NCBI GenBank assembly: GCA_034440115.1
Contig: JAWXBM010000088.1
Location: 1 to 24,719 of the forward strand
Reading direction: 5' to 3'
Source: JAWXBM01 sp034440115
Lineage (GTDB): Bacteria; Pseudomonadota; Gammaproteobacteria; Xanthomonadales; SZUA-36
Length of the DNA stretch: 24,719 nucleotides
In this document: one piece after another, positions 23,608 to 24,719 of the stretch
Layout: every line of letters starts with the position of its first letter
How positions within the stretch are numbered: the stretch's first letter is position 1
Position numbers and translations under genes: made by a program
The notes under the pieces: model-generated
Database searches by the model: none
Seen by the model: the letters and a program-made list of their open reading frames with translations, nothing else
Told to the model about the DNA's origin: nothing

Positions 23608-24719
23608 ATGAACACAATTATTCTCAATCGTTTCAAGAGCCACAGCGTTCAGCTGTTCACTAGCCTTCTCATGACCATTTTTCTCCTGTCCTCAGCGCAG
23701 GCTGCAGAACAAGTAGCACTGGTGGGTGGCTCCGTAATAAATATCGAAAACGGCAAAGCTATCAGAGACGCTGTGGTTCTGATCGACGGTGAGCGCATCA
23801 CTGCGGTTGGCAAAGCCAGTGACGTCAGCATTCCCGAAGGCACGGAAATCATCGACATGAAAGGCGCCTGGTTGATTCCCGGCATGATGAACATGCATGT
23901 GCATCTGGGTTTGAAGCTACCGGGCAAAATGACAGCCGAACTAGCCAATGAATCGGCTGGCGCTTTGACCCTACGTATGGCCCAAAACGCCGGCGAAGTC
24001 CTGCAAGCTGGAGTGACCACGATTCGCCTGCCGGGTGACGAAGGGCATGGCGATCTGGACCTTAAAAAGGCTATTGATAAAGGGCAGGCACATGGCCCAA
24101 GAATTTTCAGTGCAGGTGAATCGCTGATCATTACTGGTGGACACGGCTCTGAACGTGGCAAGACCTACAACGATGGCCCTTACGAGCTGATGAAAGCCGC
24201 CCGGCGTGAAATCAGCGCGGGTGCCTCGTGGGTCAAGATCCTGATCTCTGGCGGCATCGCCACTGATGGCGGTGATATTTCCAAAGCACTGATGACACCC
24301 GAAGAAATCAATGCCGTAGTGGATGCCGCACATCGCTTTGGTGCCAAAGTGGCAGCTCACTCGGGTTCATCCGAGGCTACCAGTATCGCCATTGATGCGG
24401 GCATCGATAGTATCGAACATGGATATTTCCTGGATCGAGCTACACTCAAAAAGATGCAGCAAAAAGGTACCTGGCTGGTGCCCACCATTGTGGTCAGCCA
24501 ACCCGCTACCGCTCCGTTCTTTGAAAAGATCGGCTCACCTCAATGGTACCTCGACAGACGCGACTCGGCCGGCAAGGAACACTGGAAAATGTTGCAAACA
24601 GCCGTTGAAGAAGGTGTCAATATTGCGCTGGGAACCGACCAGTTGCCCAGCGAACCGAACGATGGCACAACCGCAACCGCTCGCGAAGCACAATATTATG
24701 TTGAAGCCGGCATGAGCAA
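23608..24719 (+). CDS. Exported amidohydrolase, canonical metal site (partial; runs off right edge)
   Basis: The first 370 residues of an amidohydrolase-superfamily enzyme are present, and the C-terminus lies beyond the window. A signal peptide ends near residue 33 (SSAQAAEQ), so it is probably periplasmic. All binuclear-site ligands are visible: HVH (97, 99), Lys210 (SWVKILISGG), His251 (VAAHSG), His271 (SIEHGYF) and Asp344 (LGTDQ). It resembles the Xaa-Pro dipeptidase / carboxypeptidase-type amidohydrolases and is a good reference for the missing ligands in the products of 601-1947 and 4229-5584. The ATG start has GGAG 5 bases upstream. It follows the operon D terminator by 89 bp, so it has its own promoter or depends on read-through. 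The substrate is unknown. Confidence 0.88.
   Translation, partial: MNTIILNRFKSHSVQLFTSLLMTIFLLSSAQAAEQVALVGGSVINIENGKAIRDAVVLIDGERITAVGKASDVSIPEGTEIIDMKGAWLIPGMMNMHVHLGLKLPGKMTAELANESAGALTLRMAQNAGEVLQAGVTTIRLPGDEGHGDLDLKKAIDKGQAHGPRIFSAGESLIITGGHGSERGKTYNDGPYELMKAARREISAGASWVKILISGGIATDGGDISKALMTPEEINAVVDAAHRFGAKVAAHSGSSEATSIAIDAGIDSIEHGYFLDRATLKKMQQKGTWLVPTIVVSQPATAPFFEKIGSPQWYLDRRDSAGKEHWKMLQTAVEEGVNIALGTDQLPSEPNDGTTATAREAQYYVEAGMS

Overview
The window looks like a catabolic or scavenging island from a Gram-negative gammaproteobacterium. It encodes two TonB-dependent outer-membrane receptors and several Sec-exported hydrolases, genes are tightly packed, and there is one inverted pair of the REP-type sequences (TGTRGGAGCGCGC...GCGCGCGA) common in Gammaproteobacteria. 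I cannot name a genus. No IS element, prophage, CRISPR array, rRNA or tRNA was found.

Layout. Bases 1-600 hold no convincing gene but contain a good terminator hairpin belonging to something upstream. Operon A (minus strand, 7765 down to 601) encodes a cyclase-family metal hydrolase, a canonical exported amidohydrolase, an unusual exported amidohydrolase, a TonB-dependent receptor, and a second unusual amidohydrolase paralogous to the previous one. A divergent exported M24 (Xaa-Pro type) peptidase follows (7930-9249, plus). Operon B (minus strand, 12719 down to 9345) encodes an Nramp-fold transporter lacking the metal-binding signature, an exported alpha/beta hydrolase, and a short cobalamin/4Fe-4S protein of the reductive dehalogenase/QueG superfamily. 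Operon C (plus, 12925-17075) encodes a VOC protein, a RidA-family protein lacking the usual arginine, and a three-subunit flavin/[2Fe-2S] dehydrogenase of the HCN-synthase / opine oxidase / D-hydroxyproline dehydrogenase type. It ends in a REP pair that also forms a terminator. A LysR regulator (17227-18138, minus) diverges from operon D (plus, 18375-23481): a DapA/NAL-family lyase or deaminase, a DUF885 lipoprotein metallopeptidase and a second TonB-dependent receptor, closed by a 13-bp perfect hairpin. A fourth, canonical exported amidohydrolase runs off the right edge.

How it may work together (inference). The two receptors would import a scarce amide, imide or peptide-like compound. Exported amidohydrolases, the M24 enzyme and the DUF885 protein would trim it in the periplasm. 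The Nramp-fold protein is a candidate inner-membrane carrier. The trimeric dehydrogenase would oxidise an amino or imino acid, and the DapA-family enzyme would process the product, as LhpC/HypD does in hydroxyproline catabolism. The substrate is unknown. A proline/hydroxyproline-like imino acid is the best guess, but the epimerase and semialdehyde dehydrogenase of that pathway are absent here. The most distinctive observation is the pair of amidohydrolases flanking the first receptor: both show the same replacement of three metal-site residues (Lys to Asn, His to Asp, His to Thr).
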